64,000 bases of DNA from Merluccius polli (Eukaryota > Chordata > Actinopteri > Gadiformes > Merlucciidae): the NCBI GenBank assembly GCA_030340625.1, contig JAOPHQ010005491.1, positions 1 through 64,000 on the forward strand, read 5' to 3'. The notes below the pieces were generated by a model that did not search any database, was not told where the DNA came from, and saw only the letters and a list, made by a program, of their open reading frames with translations. The translations under genes and the position numbers were made by a program. Below, piece after piece: positions 29,508 through 42,100 of this stretch (within the stretch, counting starts at the first letter, position 1; the number at the start of each line of letters is the position of its first letter).

Positions 29508-30118
29508 CCACGGCAACTGCAGTTGCTAAGCAACACACAACTCTCCATCATCAATTCCAGAAGTCTGACAGATGGAGAGGGAGAATGCCAGGAGTGAAGA
29601 AAGGGGGGGGGGGGGGGATGAGAAGGCCCTCAAATGGCTCAGAAGTGAGGAGCATAAATAAAGATATGGAGAAAGTTGTCAAATTTGATTTACTAGCTGA
29701 TCTCCTATTCCATCAGTACGCTTAACAGAAGTAGTGTGAAACACACCGTTTGATTTGAAACCACCATGACAACATACTGGGCTTTTTACAACGGAATAGG
29801 GAGTACCGTCCTACCCAGAAGCCCCAGGGTCCTACACAATCACCAACTCAATCACCATCATCATCATCATCATCATCATCAAAAACAACAACTTGGGTAT
29901 TGGCTATTCCCAAGATTATGGGCATAAATTGCACCTTGATTGACATTTTCTAAAGACACCGTGGCCCCTCCCAAGGGAGTCAGTGAAGTAATGAACGGTT
30001 TGCAGCGGGAAGTAGGAAGATTGGTTTTGTTTTGAACATGTTGCAATACCATCCTATCCCCAGTTAAACGTTTTCAAAGAGTTTAGAGCAGGGTTGTGCA
30101 TGTGCAAAACAAATTGAG

Positions 30119-30154
<36 letters not shown>

Positions 30155-33100
30155 GCTAGCGGAACATTTTGTTGCCGGCGCACCAAAAAACACTGGTCAC
30201 GGCGCCCCAAATTCGATTCATAGTTGTGGGCGGTCCTCACTGAAAGCTGACGGGCCCCCTGATTGGCTGGGGCCCGTAAGCGACTGGAGTACCTGCTTAC
30301 CGATAGTTACGCCACTGCTTGACAGTGAATGTAGGGTAAGTCGCATTGCTTATGAAGCAAGCATTACAAACAAGACAACTGATGTTTTCTTGAATTAGGT
30401 CCTCGTCATATCACGAAAGGCATTCTGACATCCTGCCTCTTCAGTCCTATTGATTGGAGCATGCACACTATTCTACTTTTCAAACAAACTAAGCTACCTT
30501 ACCCCTGCCCACAGTCCAATGGAGTTTAGGAGAGGTGCACATGGGCCAGTACCTTACGCGGTACACTGCAAATGCTAGGAGCCATTTGCATTTTATCTAG
30601 ACAGGTTTTTGCATTTCAATGTGTCAACCAACCTCTTGCTGGTTCTGCTGCCTTGTAATGGGGCCTTCTATGAATGTCGGTTCAACCTTAGCTCACATGC
30701 CAAGTTGCCAACCTGTAAAAAAACTAAAGTCATAATCTGAAAACTAATTGAAATCATACATTACACTACAAATACTATAAACTATATTTTGTTGCAATAT
30801 GAGGCTCATAATACAATACAAATTGGCAATTTTTTACCATACAGACCTTTCCATTTTAGTCAGGTAGCCTTGTAAGGTTAGCAAACAATGGTAAACTTCG
30901 GTAAAATCCGTCTAGCAAGCTAACAATAGCCCAAAGGTGGAATAGCCTAATTTGAAATCTAACTCCCAAGTAGTAGGTCTAGTACTAAATGAACACCACA
31001 CCACTACTGGTCCAACACAGTGCTAATTAATGCTGGCAAAGCTCACGGCAGTAAAACATGATCACCGAGTTAAAGGATGAGGCTACTGTGGCTTTTGTTT
31101 TGTTGTTGACATATCCAGATGAAACAATCAAAATGATGTATTTATCCTGTTGACTAACTAACCGCTGTGTGGCTAGTTATCAGCAAATAGCCACTTAGCT
31201 TCTGTGCGGTTGACTTAAAATGAATTTCACTGCCATTCTGCAGCCCTTAATACTAAAGTGCACGTCGAATGGCATGACCAGGCAGTGTCTGGATTATGGC
31301 TTGACTTTTTCACAGTGGTTATATACATCACCTTCCATTTCCTAAATAAGCCTGAACTGAATTAACGTCTACTCAATTTTCCTTCCAAAAAATAACTGAA
31401 ATGGGCAGTATCCTCATGTAAAACACCAACGTAAAAACCTGACATAGCAGGCCACAGGGGAACAAGAAGAGAACTCAAGTTAAAAGGTAATGACTTGAAG
31501 AATGTGACTCTGGGATTAGCCGTAGCATGCTATGCTGTGTGCCTTGTTGTCTGACGAATCATGCACAGTGCAGACCTGAATGTGAAGTATGGAAGGCGTT
31601 GAATGCGAAGAACAGTGGGGACGGTGACAGATCAAGCCAGGGAAAGACAAGCAAGTAAGCGAGAATTACTGCAGTCCCCAACTCTCATGAGGGTGGCACC
31701 GAGGCCCGGAACAGTAAGTAAACCTAGAAGCAGCCTGGAGGGGTGAGCGAGGGTTCCCCAGGTACACTCGCTCACCACTGCTACTCTGCTCTCGGAGTGA
31801 CAACGGCGGAGGAAGAGGACTGAGAGCTGAAGAGCCAAGACGTTGGGGAAGGGGAAAGAGGGGGGAGGGACAGGAAACAGGCGACTGCACACTTAACCAC
31901 TCTAATACCACCGTGGCTTATGTTCTACACATAGCTAACACACCATTGCAGAAACATAACCCTCTCTCAAAGAAATGACAGCATCTTCACATTTAAAAAA
32001 TTAATTCTGTCAAACTAAGCAAACATTATTGGGAATAAGAGACTTAATCAACCCGGGAAATTCCTGGTGACATCAGAGGCTCAGATCACCATACTCAGAG
32101 ATGGTGTGACATGGTGGAAATACAAAAGAAAATGCTCCACTGCCACACCCACCGGAACATTTGTCAGGACTACACCGTTTGACCAGAGTACACCTACCAA
32201 AAAACACCCAACAAAGATATGTACACTTGATCACTAAAACATTGAAGCGTATGATTCCAATAGCAACCAAGCATCAACATTGAGCTCACCTCAAGATGTT
32301 TGTCAGCTTTTAACTGGGCTGCAATGACTCCCAGATATACTAAAGCATATAGAATCCGTTTGTTTAAGTGTTTCTCTCTTGTACAGATAAAGATGGATGT
32401 TTATTGTGAATTAGCCCCAACTTAACTAGCATGGAAATATAATTGATCATAATAATTTGAATAACACAGAGGGGCAAGGTGGAATAGCATACAAATATAA
32501 CAAACTCAGGTATAGCCTGTATGTATGTACTTTCCCCTACACTACATCCTTGGCTGTGGTATCTGAACAGTGGCATTGAACCAGCTCATCGGTTTATCTG
32601 TCCTCCCAAAAGACGATCTACCCACATCCTTCCCTTCAGCAGAGCCAGATCTAACCACCCACAGTCTAGCCTGCATCTGGAAGGCCCACTTTCTCATATG
32701 CAGCCTACACTACTACTACTAGCACTACACATGATAATAGTGTGGATTCGCACCTGAATTGGCCTGTAATTGTCTCCAAGCCTTCTACACCCGTAACAGG
32801 TTTGTTGTTTTTGTTATTTCAACGTCCTGTTGACTGAAACAGCCTTGTGTATTTCTAAAAGAGTAACAACATGCACACCCACGCACACACACACATTTGC
32901 GGCTGCCATCTCCACCCTCCACACCAACTTTGCGAAGTGCAACCTTTGTAGAAGTGGGTGTGTCCGTATCAGACTCGCCCACTCTTGCTTCGCTATGAGA
33001 GTATAAGGTTCCTGTGGTGTGGCTTCTGTTCAATGAGAGCTTTCGGCTAGCAACGGCATCGGCCAATCACGAGGGGCAAGCTTTGTCAAAGAAGTAAAGA

Positions 33101-36100
33101 TCAGATATAAAACCGGAACAATGATGCGACCAGGTTCTAATCTAATCCCTAAAAATGTATGACATCATAAATGCTGATGGCTCTGGCAGTTGGCCAAGGA
33201 AAGTAATAGGGGTGTCACAATTCTCCAAATCCACGATTCGATTTGACTTTCAATTTTAAGATCAGGATTTGTTTTTTTCAGCACTGACGGCTATGCCATT
33301 GTTAGACTATCAAGTCTTGATTGGTAAAGATCAACAGATCATTGGTTTTATGCCCTGACAACTGTCATTTCCTTATCATCTTTAAAAAGACAGGCTACAT
33401 GATATATATACACATACATACATACATACATATTTCTTTAGGAATGTATGGCCATATGGTCAAATTTAAATCATTTGTTTAAAACATAACAAAAACGCAT
33501 TTAATCAAATTGGGTGCCCCTGTCACTAGATGACAGGGGCACCCACAAAAACAACCCATTAATTTTGCTTTCGATGATTGAAATCGAAAGCTCATTTCGA
33601 TTATTCTTCGATTTAAAATCGTGACACCACTAGAAAGTAACCACTTGGCAAAAAAAAATCAGGCGATCCCGTGGGCTAAAGGCTGTTTGACTACATTGAT
33701 ATTCTGGACAGAGCAGAGAATGGAGGCTAAAGAGCAGGATCGTAAGCCCTGGCCTCGTCCTCCAATATTGATTTACAAATAACATTTTGATACAAATTGT
33801 TCTTGTATACATAGCCTTTCCAAGTTACCACGACCTGCTCATTTACACCGTTACAAAGCTTATCAGGACAGATTATAGACTTAATTGTGCGACAATGCTG
33901 AACAAAATTATATTTCAACAATACAAAATATAAGAACAAAAAGTTGTATTTTTATTGCTTCAACAACAAATGTCTATTTGGCTTTGTGTTCAAGAATAAC
34001 AGGTTGTATTCCTGGTGTCAATAGTTACATTTTCCCTTTAATTGTGTGTTTGTGCTGTCTGTATTTCCACCAAATGTCAAGCTGTTTGGGACTACAACAG
34101 CATAAATGTTCTCTTTTCTATAAATACAAAAGGAGAAGATGAGTTGTTTTGTCACCCCTGAAAGACAAATTCACAGAGGGGTGCCATCTGGTCTGTAAAA
34201 TAAGGAAATATTTCAACCAACTATCACGTTTTATAATTTGCTAATACAAGTTGTTCCACATTTCTAGGAAAAGTGTGTACACATTCTTCTTAATGGTATT
34301 ATATGTAACAATGACACTGAGCATTTAAAATGGGTACTGCAGTCCAGCGAGTTGTCTCCACCTGCCCTCTCCTCCCCAGACTAGAAGCTGACGCGGGTTG
34401 CTAGATTGAGGACACTGAGTGAACGAGAGCGCAAGATGAGCCGGGTGCAACATTACATTTTGAGACGGGCGCAATTATTCTATTTCGACAATGACAAACA
34501 ACGACGAGTCCTAAACTGTATGTTGATCAGCGTATGTATATGTATGTACAATTTATTTATTCACACAGGCCAAAACTAAAACAGACGATCTAACCCGGAA
34601 TGGAAATTTCAAAGAACATCATACTGGCTGTAGCATTGTTGTCGGAGAAGCCAGTATTTTGACTTAGCATGTTTCCTTAATCTTTGATGACATATCCTGG
34701 TTATTTTATGATTTAGTACAGTAAATGTGTTACATATATCTCCTTTCAAAGTTATCAGTGTACCAGTTTATCAGTACACAAACGGGAACAGCCATTTGGG
34801 GGCCGATGAAAATACATTTGCACCGATTTGTAGTTTTAATGGGGCACGCTAGACAGCTAGCTTGTTCCCTTTTAGCTGTTCGACCAACCCAATCTGCTCC
34901 TTTCTACTCATTTAAACTCGTATAATTAACAATCATATTTGAATCATAAAAATCATAATTAAGATCACTCATAATAAGCAACTGTTGTGTAAGGGTGCAG
35001 GGGAAAGGTGTGTGCAGAGACTATTGTTCCCCTGTTAAAAACAGTGGTCTAGCTAACGCCTTAGCCAGCTAGTGACTAGCCAGGAAGCAGAGCCTCTTAC
35101 TTACTTACTCAGCTTTGTTGTTCAAAACACTTCACCATTAATAGGCCTACTTGAATGTGCATATGACCTTTGCCAGATTTAGGCCTAAACGGTCAGCAAT
35201 AATACCCATGTTCCAATCCATAATTTCCCCTAGGGGATTAAAAAAGTATCCATCCACCTATCTATTATTCAAGTCAAATGCTGAATCATTGAAATTATAT
35301 ATCCCCAACCACTTAAATTCACAATAAAAGTAGGCTGTGAACACAAATAAAACACACATTAAGGATTTTGTGTTCAGATTACACAACAGGATATCATGAC
35401 AGACGTTACAGAGTCACACACATTTATTTTAATTCAAATGTTAGCACTACAATGCAGCCCATTGTAATTCAGATTCAACAACAAACCAAATCATGGCTTG
35501 GGCCTTGGAGAAAGAGACTTACCGATCTTCTGGTTGAAGACTTTGTCAAACGTCAGCTCATCCCTCTCCTCCAGGTACTTCTGCATCACACTACGAATAC
35601 TGGAAACACAAGAGAGATGGCGGCAAGTTAAAAAAAAAACACACTAACCAAAACAAAACAAAAAACATTTAGGCACCAACAGCAGCAGCTCAATCCCGGA
35701 GAAAGGCAGCAATACCCAGAGGCTCCAGCCACCGCCTACTCCACCTCCACCCGTGATCCGAGCCTCGGTTTGGGACTCTCTCCCTCTGCTTTCTGTCACC
35801 ACCTGTCCCCTGTTCATTTCAAACTGTGGGGACGGAAGGAGGAGACACATGGGAGGCCAGTAGGGGAGTCGGGGAGGACTACACGCTACCCCAGGAGAGG
35901 GTGTTAATGAGAACAGAGCTAGGGAGAATTAATCAATTAGCACCCCCCCACCCCCAATAGGCCCATTTACACTGTGGCCACACACACACACGTATGTAAT
36001 GGTACACAGGAGATGTCTACAATTGGAGAGACCAGGACCGATTTTAAAGTAAACTTGAAAAAAAAACCTCAGTAGTGAACACACTATGAAACCTATATGT

Positions 36101-39100
36101 ACGAACAAGCTTACCAGTGGACGTCAGTGTGAATTTAGTAGGGCTGACGTCTTCTGGTCGATTGGTCGATTGTTTGGTCAATATGCTCTTGTTATTTTCG
36201 GGGCGGGACACAGGAAGTACATATGCAAACCTGATGTATTTCATTTTTGAGTGGCTATATTGTGTTTGAAATAACATTGATTATGAATAAATATAATATC
36301 CAAATATATTTTACTCAACAAATGTGTTTGTTTTAATAATCATATGGTTGAGAATATAATACTTTAAGACAGGAAATCAAACCGCCCCTGTTTTCACACT
36401 TTGAACTCACCCACCTGAAGACTGCAAGGCCTTATTTACTGAACATTTCCTGGCTAATATTATAAATTATGACAAAATCAATTATCTTAAAATTATTTTG
36501 TATATTTCTTTGTATAGTTCTTATGCTGGGATCACCAGTTGATATGGGTCTAGTGCTATTGTCTGTATTCAATTTAGGTTAACTTCAAGTGAAGACGAGT
36601 GACTTGGAGAGGAGTTGGAACTAGTTTTTTAAACTAGTTCACACCCACAGGAACGAGAACACACAGGGAAGTACAAGCGATGAGGTTCCTCATTTGAAAA
36701 TACACCAGTTCTTAGTGCCACTTTTATTAAATTAAACAGGCAGTCACATTAAATAAAAAATACCTTACTATTAACAAAATAAGCTTCCTAAAACATGGAG
36801 TGTACAGCCTTTTACGAATTACAATCCCAAATTCGTGCATACACTAATTCATTAGCATTTAATCTGGACAACATTCAAAATTGGGAGAAAAGTGCTCATG
36901 TAGCTACTTTTATGGTATATATGTGGTGCATGCATTGTGATATTTGGTAGGCAAAGTGGTTAGCATTGCTGCCAAACAGGAAGGGTTCGACTGGGGCCCT
37001 ATCTGTGCACAGTCTCTACCCCTGGTGTCCACATGGGTCTCGTTTCCGGATATTGAGGTTTAGTCCTACCTCCAACATAGCATGTTGTAGCACTGTTGTA
37101 GCACTGTAGCATGGCACCAAAGAGATAGCGCTAATGCTATCCTGACATTAAATGAATATGGGCTGTAACTTTAAGAGGATTGGAGATGCGTTATGGTGGG
37201 TAAAATGTCAGTTGCAGCAAGCTGGTTTCCCCAGTTAACAATTGTGTAAATTACTAGTGTCTTAACACCTTACATAAGAATTTTAAGCTACAACAACCTT
37301 GCATTCTCCCACATGAGTGAGAAACACCGTCTGTAATGTATTTGGATTTTCCACTTCTGCTAGACCGGTTGGTACTGAGCACAGTAACTGTACGTTCACA
37401 CCAAAAGCGTCTTGCGCTGCAAAGACGCTTTGACGCTCAAAAAGATTCGCTGCGAATATTTTTGTTCGCTTTTGACGCTCAAGACGCTCAATGACGTACA
37501 ATGAAATTATGCAGACGCATTTAAAGGAGCCGTATGCTTTTAGACAGCCATATCAAAGAGTTAACTCCCACACACTTTGGCCATATATTGCAGAGACGGT
37601 TTTGCTTGTTTGATAAACGATAGTCGCACATCCCTCGTAACTACGCCGTGAAGGTGAACCCTCCCGGACTCACATCCACACGCACCGGACACCACAATAC
37701 AAACACATGTTTTACATTTGATTGCTTTTAAATAAAGTTGTGTGCAGTTATACGGTAAATACGATTAAGTGTCCAATGTCTCCTACCTGGTCCAGAACCG
37801 CTTGGTCCATGCCGTTAATGGGCGGCCCGCTTCGTGCGTGTGTTTGTAAAAATGATATTTAAGCTGACTATTACGGTATTGTCTCTGAAATAAAAAAAGA
37901 CTTGGATCGTACAACACCGGGCGCCCCGCCACAGCCGCGATTATCTTTTCCGTCGACATTTTACAGTAGGAACCAACAAAGTACAGTAGGAACCAAAGTG
38001 CCGGTGTTCCCCGGGACCCACCCAAACGGAGAGCGTCTACATTCTGATTGGCTGTCAGTTTTTGCCGCTGAAACGCGTCATAGTCATTTGCATAAAGTTA
38101 AACTGTCTTCAACTTTTTTTTGACGCTCTGGACGCTCAACTTTTGACGCTGGAAGCGTTGGACGCTTGTGACGCTTTGGACGCTCTTGCCCATAGAAAGT
38201 GAATGACTTCCGGCGTCTTTGCAGCGCAAGACGCTTTTGGTGTGAACGTACAGTAACTGTCACTTCTGCATGACTGTTACCACTGAGAAAATGCCAACCA
38301 TCTGCCACCAAAACATAACAAAAGTGGAATAATTTGACTTGATGTGAACATTTCTGTCACGCAGCAACCATAACTAAACTTAGCAACAAACCACTGACAG
38401 CTGTTTCAGCTGAACACATTTTCCTCTAATTTTGCTTTTCTAAGATATTGAAATACAAATTCTGCCCACGATGTAAACCGGGTTGCAAAAACTGCAATTG
38501 GATATTGTTTCAATCAAGCAATTGGATATTGTATCAGCTGTTTCAATTGAACATGTTCTCATCCAATATGTTTTTCCATTTAAAATACAAAAGTACACCC
38601 AAAAAAGTACACCCAAAAAATGACTGCCGGATATTGATCCAGAGAATTTTTTGTAGAAATAATATTTGAGAAATAATAATTATATTGGTTTTGATTTAAA
38701 CACAAACAAATTAGGAAGACAGCATTTGCCACAGTATAATAGACTTTTGTTATTGAAACTAGGCCACTGCATGCTCAGTGGCAAGTAATAGGTGAGTGGT
38801 ATAGTGTTATTAGACTTGGTACTAGATCTGGTACTTATTGTGGTGGCAAGTCACTACTATGATATATTGTTATATACACACCACCATTCCATCTATAAAC
38901 TACCACAATTATCAAATGTCATGCTAGTTTGCTAGTTTACGTGTAGATATACATCTCATTGGATGCACTATATTTGAAAGAATTGAATGATTGTCACTTG
39001 TGAAGTGTATAGCAAACAGCATCTCCTCTGTTGATATTAAGTTAATAAATCACTGCTGGGGCTGGCTGCTGTATGGGAGTGTTGGAACATGAAGGCGTAC

Positions 39101-42100
39101 GGTGGCATTAGCAAAGAGTCCATGAGAAAAGATTGATATCAGATTCAACTAGTGGGGCTGGTGTTAGGGTGACCAGACGTCCTGAGAAATTCGGGACAAT
39201 CCCGAAATCTAAGCGTTTGTCCCGAATCCGGAATCCAGCCCTAATTGTCACGAAAATGACATTTTTTTCTGATAAACATTAAAAACTGTCCATACTCAGT
39301 CCGTAGAGAGGTTGAGTCGACTCGCACCCCCCCCCCCCCCCCCCCCCCCCCACGTCGACAATCGCGCAGCCCCCCCGTCGACAATCGCGCACCCACCCCC
39401 CCCCAGAATTTTGTTCCCAGTCCGTCACTGCCTACAACACCCCCCCCCCCCCCCCCCCCCCTCCCGAAATTCAGCCAATCTCATCTGGTCACCCTAGCTG
39501 GTGTGCATGTCTGCCCTTGGGTTGGGCGAAGGTTTCTTGTTGTGATGTCACAAAGGGCAACCAATAAGAGTAGCTTGTGTCATCAGCTAAAGTCTGAACA
39601 AGTAAACAGGGGTAAAATGTTGCAAAATGTTTTTTTCTACACAATTGATGTATAGGAAATCAGTGTTATGAGAGAATGTCCATTATTCGTTTTGTAAAGT
39701 GGCTGTTGTTTCAAGTATCAACAGGTTTTAGTACTCATGTTTCTCGTAAGAACTTTGTCCAGGGTTCGACCATACCAGCTGAAATTTCTTGCTTATTCGG
39801 TTCCCCCTCCAAAACGTATTTTTCACTTGCTATTGGCCCTCATCATAATACATTTCCAGTACATATCACCATGTAATGCAAATGTAACATGTCATTAATT
39901 GGTGCAACTCAGCAAGAAATTAGGTTTCATGCAAAGGATATCTCTAATGTAAATATGAGATCAAGAAACAGTTGGTAAATCTAACACAATATATATAATA
40001 TGAAACGTAGTGTAAGGCAGTAAGTCTGTCAGGTAGGGGCAGTATGTGAAGCAGTATGAGGATGATACTCAATATTATCATAATATTTGTCATAAATAAC
40101 AGTGTAACTAATACTCCAGCAGCCCAGTTACCGCATGGAATTCATGCATTTTCTTACAAGTTAGTCCTCCAACCTCCACACACACTCCAGTTTGTCAGAA
40201 TGTGTTACCACAAACAAAAACAAAAAAAATCATACATTAGAGAGCACCTATTCTTGCTCTGCCGTCTTTGTAGATTATTTCAGTTGCACGTTCTGCTGGG
40301 TAACATTCAAAAGGTTGTTCCTCTTATCCCATCCCCGCTCCCCAGCACCTCACAAAAACCTCCACTGCTTACAACCATGCTGTCAAAGTCTCACCCCTCT
40401 GCCAGCAGGCAAGGCCTTGGGCTAGGGAGAATGTAGCAGCACCACGCTAGCTCCAAGTGCCACATGTAGGCCAACTGTCCCCCACACATCCCACGGCTGA
40501 AAGCATTGCACGCAGGCTATACATGTATAATAGTCCATACATACATACTAGTACGTAGTCAATAAGCAAATGAGCCGGATACGCAATGTCTACTATGAGA
40601 TATTACCAGTTTGCTTCAGTACTTTATTAAAAGGCATAAATCAACGGTGACATGAATGATTCATGTAAATTGTCAACAACCACCATCATGGGAGTATTAC
40701 CCACTTATGTGAAATACTGAAAAGTGCTGTGAATGTGAATCCTACAGGCTAAAGCCACAGGAAGGCTCTGCTGTGATTTTTTTGGACAATGGAAGTCAAC
40801 AAAGGTAAGAGTGTTTTCCGATTGTTAGACTGATGGTTGTGAGGAGGCGAAAAGCATTGTTGCTTTTAATCAGCTCATTGAGGAAGTAGGCAATATAAAA
40901 AAACTGTACAATACAATGACCTCATCCTTTAATTGTGCTTTGAACAATTAAGATGAATAACTATCGGTTGACACAGTCACCAATTGCCAAAACAACAATA
41001 TGTAATATTATACATTACAAATTATAGTATGTTTCATGTATACAAAAAAATCTCAACAACAAAATAATGTTTATTTTGTGCCTAAGGTGGCATATTATGG
41101 CACGCCAATCTGTTTGCCTTAGGCTGACTAAATCTCAATACAATTTGTGGACATACAAGTTATTCTGTTTTCTGGTATCTGCCTATTTCACCGACAACCA
41201 TGATGATCTTGCCACTTCATGGTCAATAGACAGCGTCCTTTTATCCTGCTTTACATCAAAATATGGGTTAAAGCTACTTAAAACTGCAGGGGTAGAGATG
41301 CAGGTGTGCAACAAATAAACAGAGGGGGACTGATTAAAGCACTTAACTTGATGCCACAGGGGAAGTCATTATACAATATAGCACAAAAAAAGTGGCAGAT
41401 GCAGTCCTGATCCACAGTCTTGTTCTTGCATGTTCAAATGCACATCTGCATAATATTACAAACATGTAGATAAGCCTTTCAATGACAAGTACATTAACTG
41501 GTTTGAGCTTTTTTCATGGGAAAGGCAGTTTCACTTTAATTGAGCTACTCAACCAGGTTTATATAAAAGCCACCATAACTAATGTGCACACCACACACGC
41601 CGATTTCATTTCACCTTTCATATTCTCATACTCGTTATTGGCTGCAATTGTAAGTGCACCATAGCACAGTATTTGGATATGCACAGCATGTGGTCTTCTT
41701 CACTCAGGACTGTATTTTGAGTGTGTAGTACTGTAGTTGGAGGGGAGGGGGGGAGAAAAGGGGGGGGAGTAACATTAAAACATAAAATAGGGCTGTCCAC
41801 GAATAAAATAAATATAATTAATGATTACTGCTTAGCCTACAGGTGTACAACTGTACCTGGACCTGCAGTGTAGCAAAGGCACTTGTTCACTTTCAAGCCT
41901 ATATCTACATGCCTCTCGAAAGCTAAATAAAACAAGCAATTATTGTGTCAGTCATTCTATTACAATGGTTAAATGTAGACATTAGATGTGTTAGGTTTAG
42001 TCATTCGCTTGTAAATCATTTACATTTAGGTATAACGTTCAAAATGGTTAAGTTTAGGTATTTGGATAGGGGTGGTGAAGTACAAGTATTAGTCGATTAT

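Noticed and set aside
31632..31911. Possible extra grk3 exon in a GC-rich island
   Set aside because: The family exon structure is complete without it, and no kinase-like peptide or in-phase splice pair is seen.
39312..39497. Proline-rich 61-codon frame
   Set aside because: Poly-C translated inside a hAT MITE.
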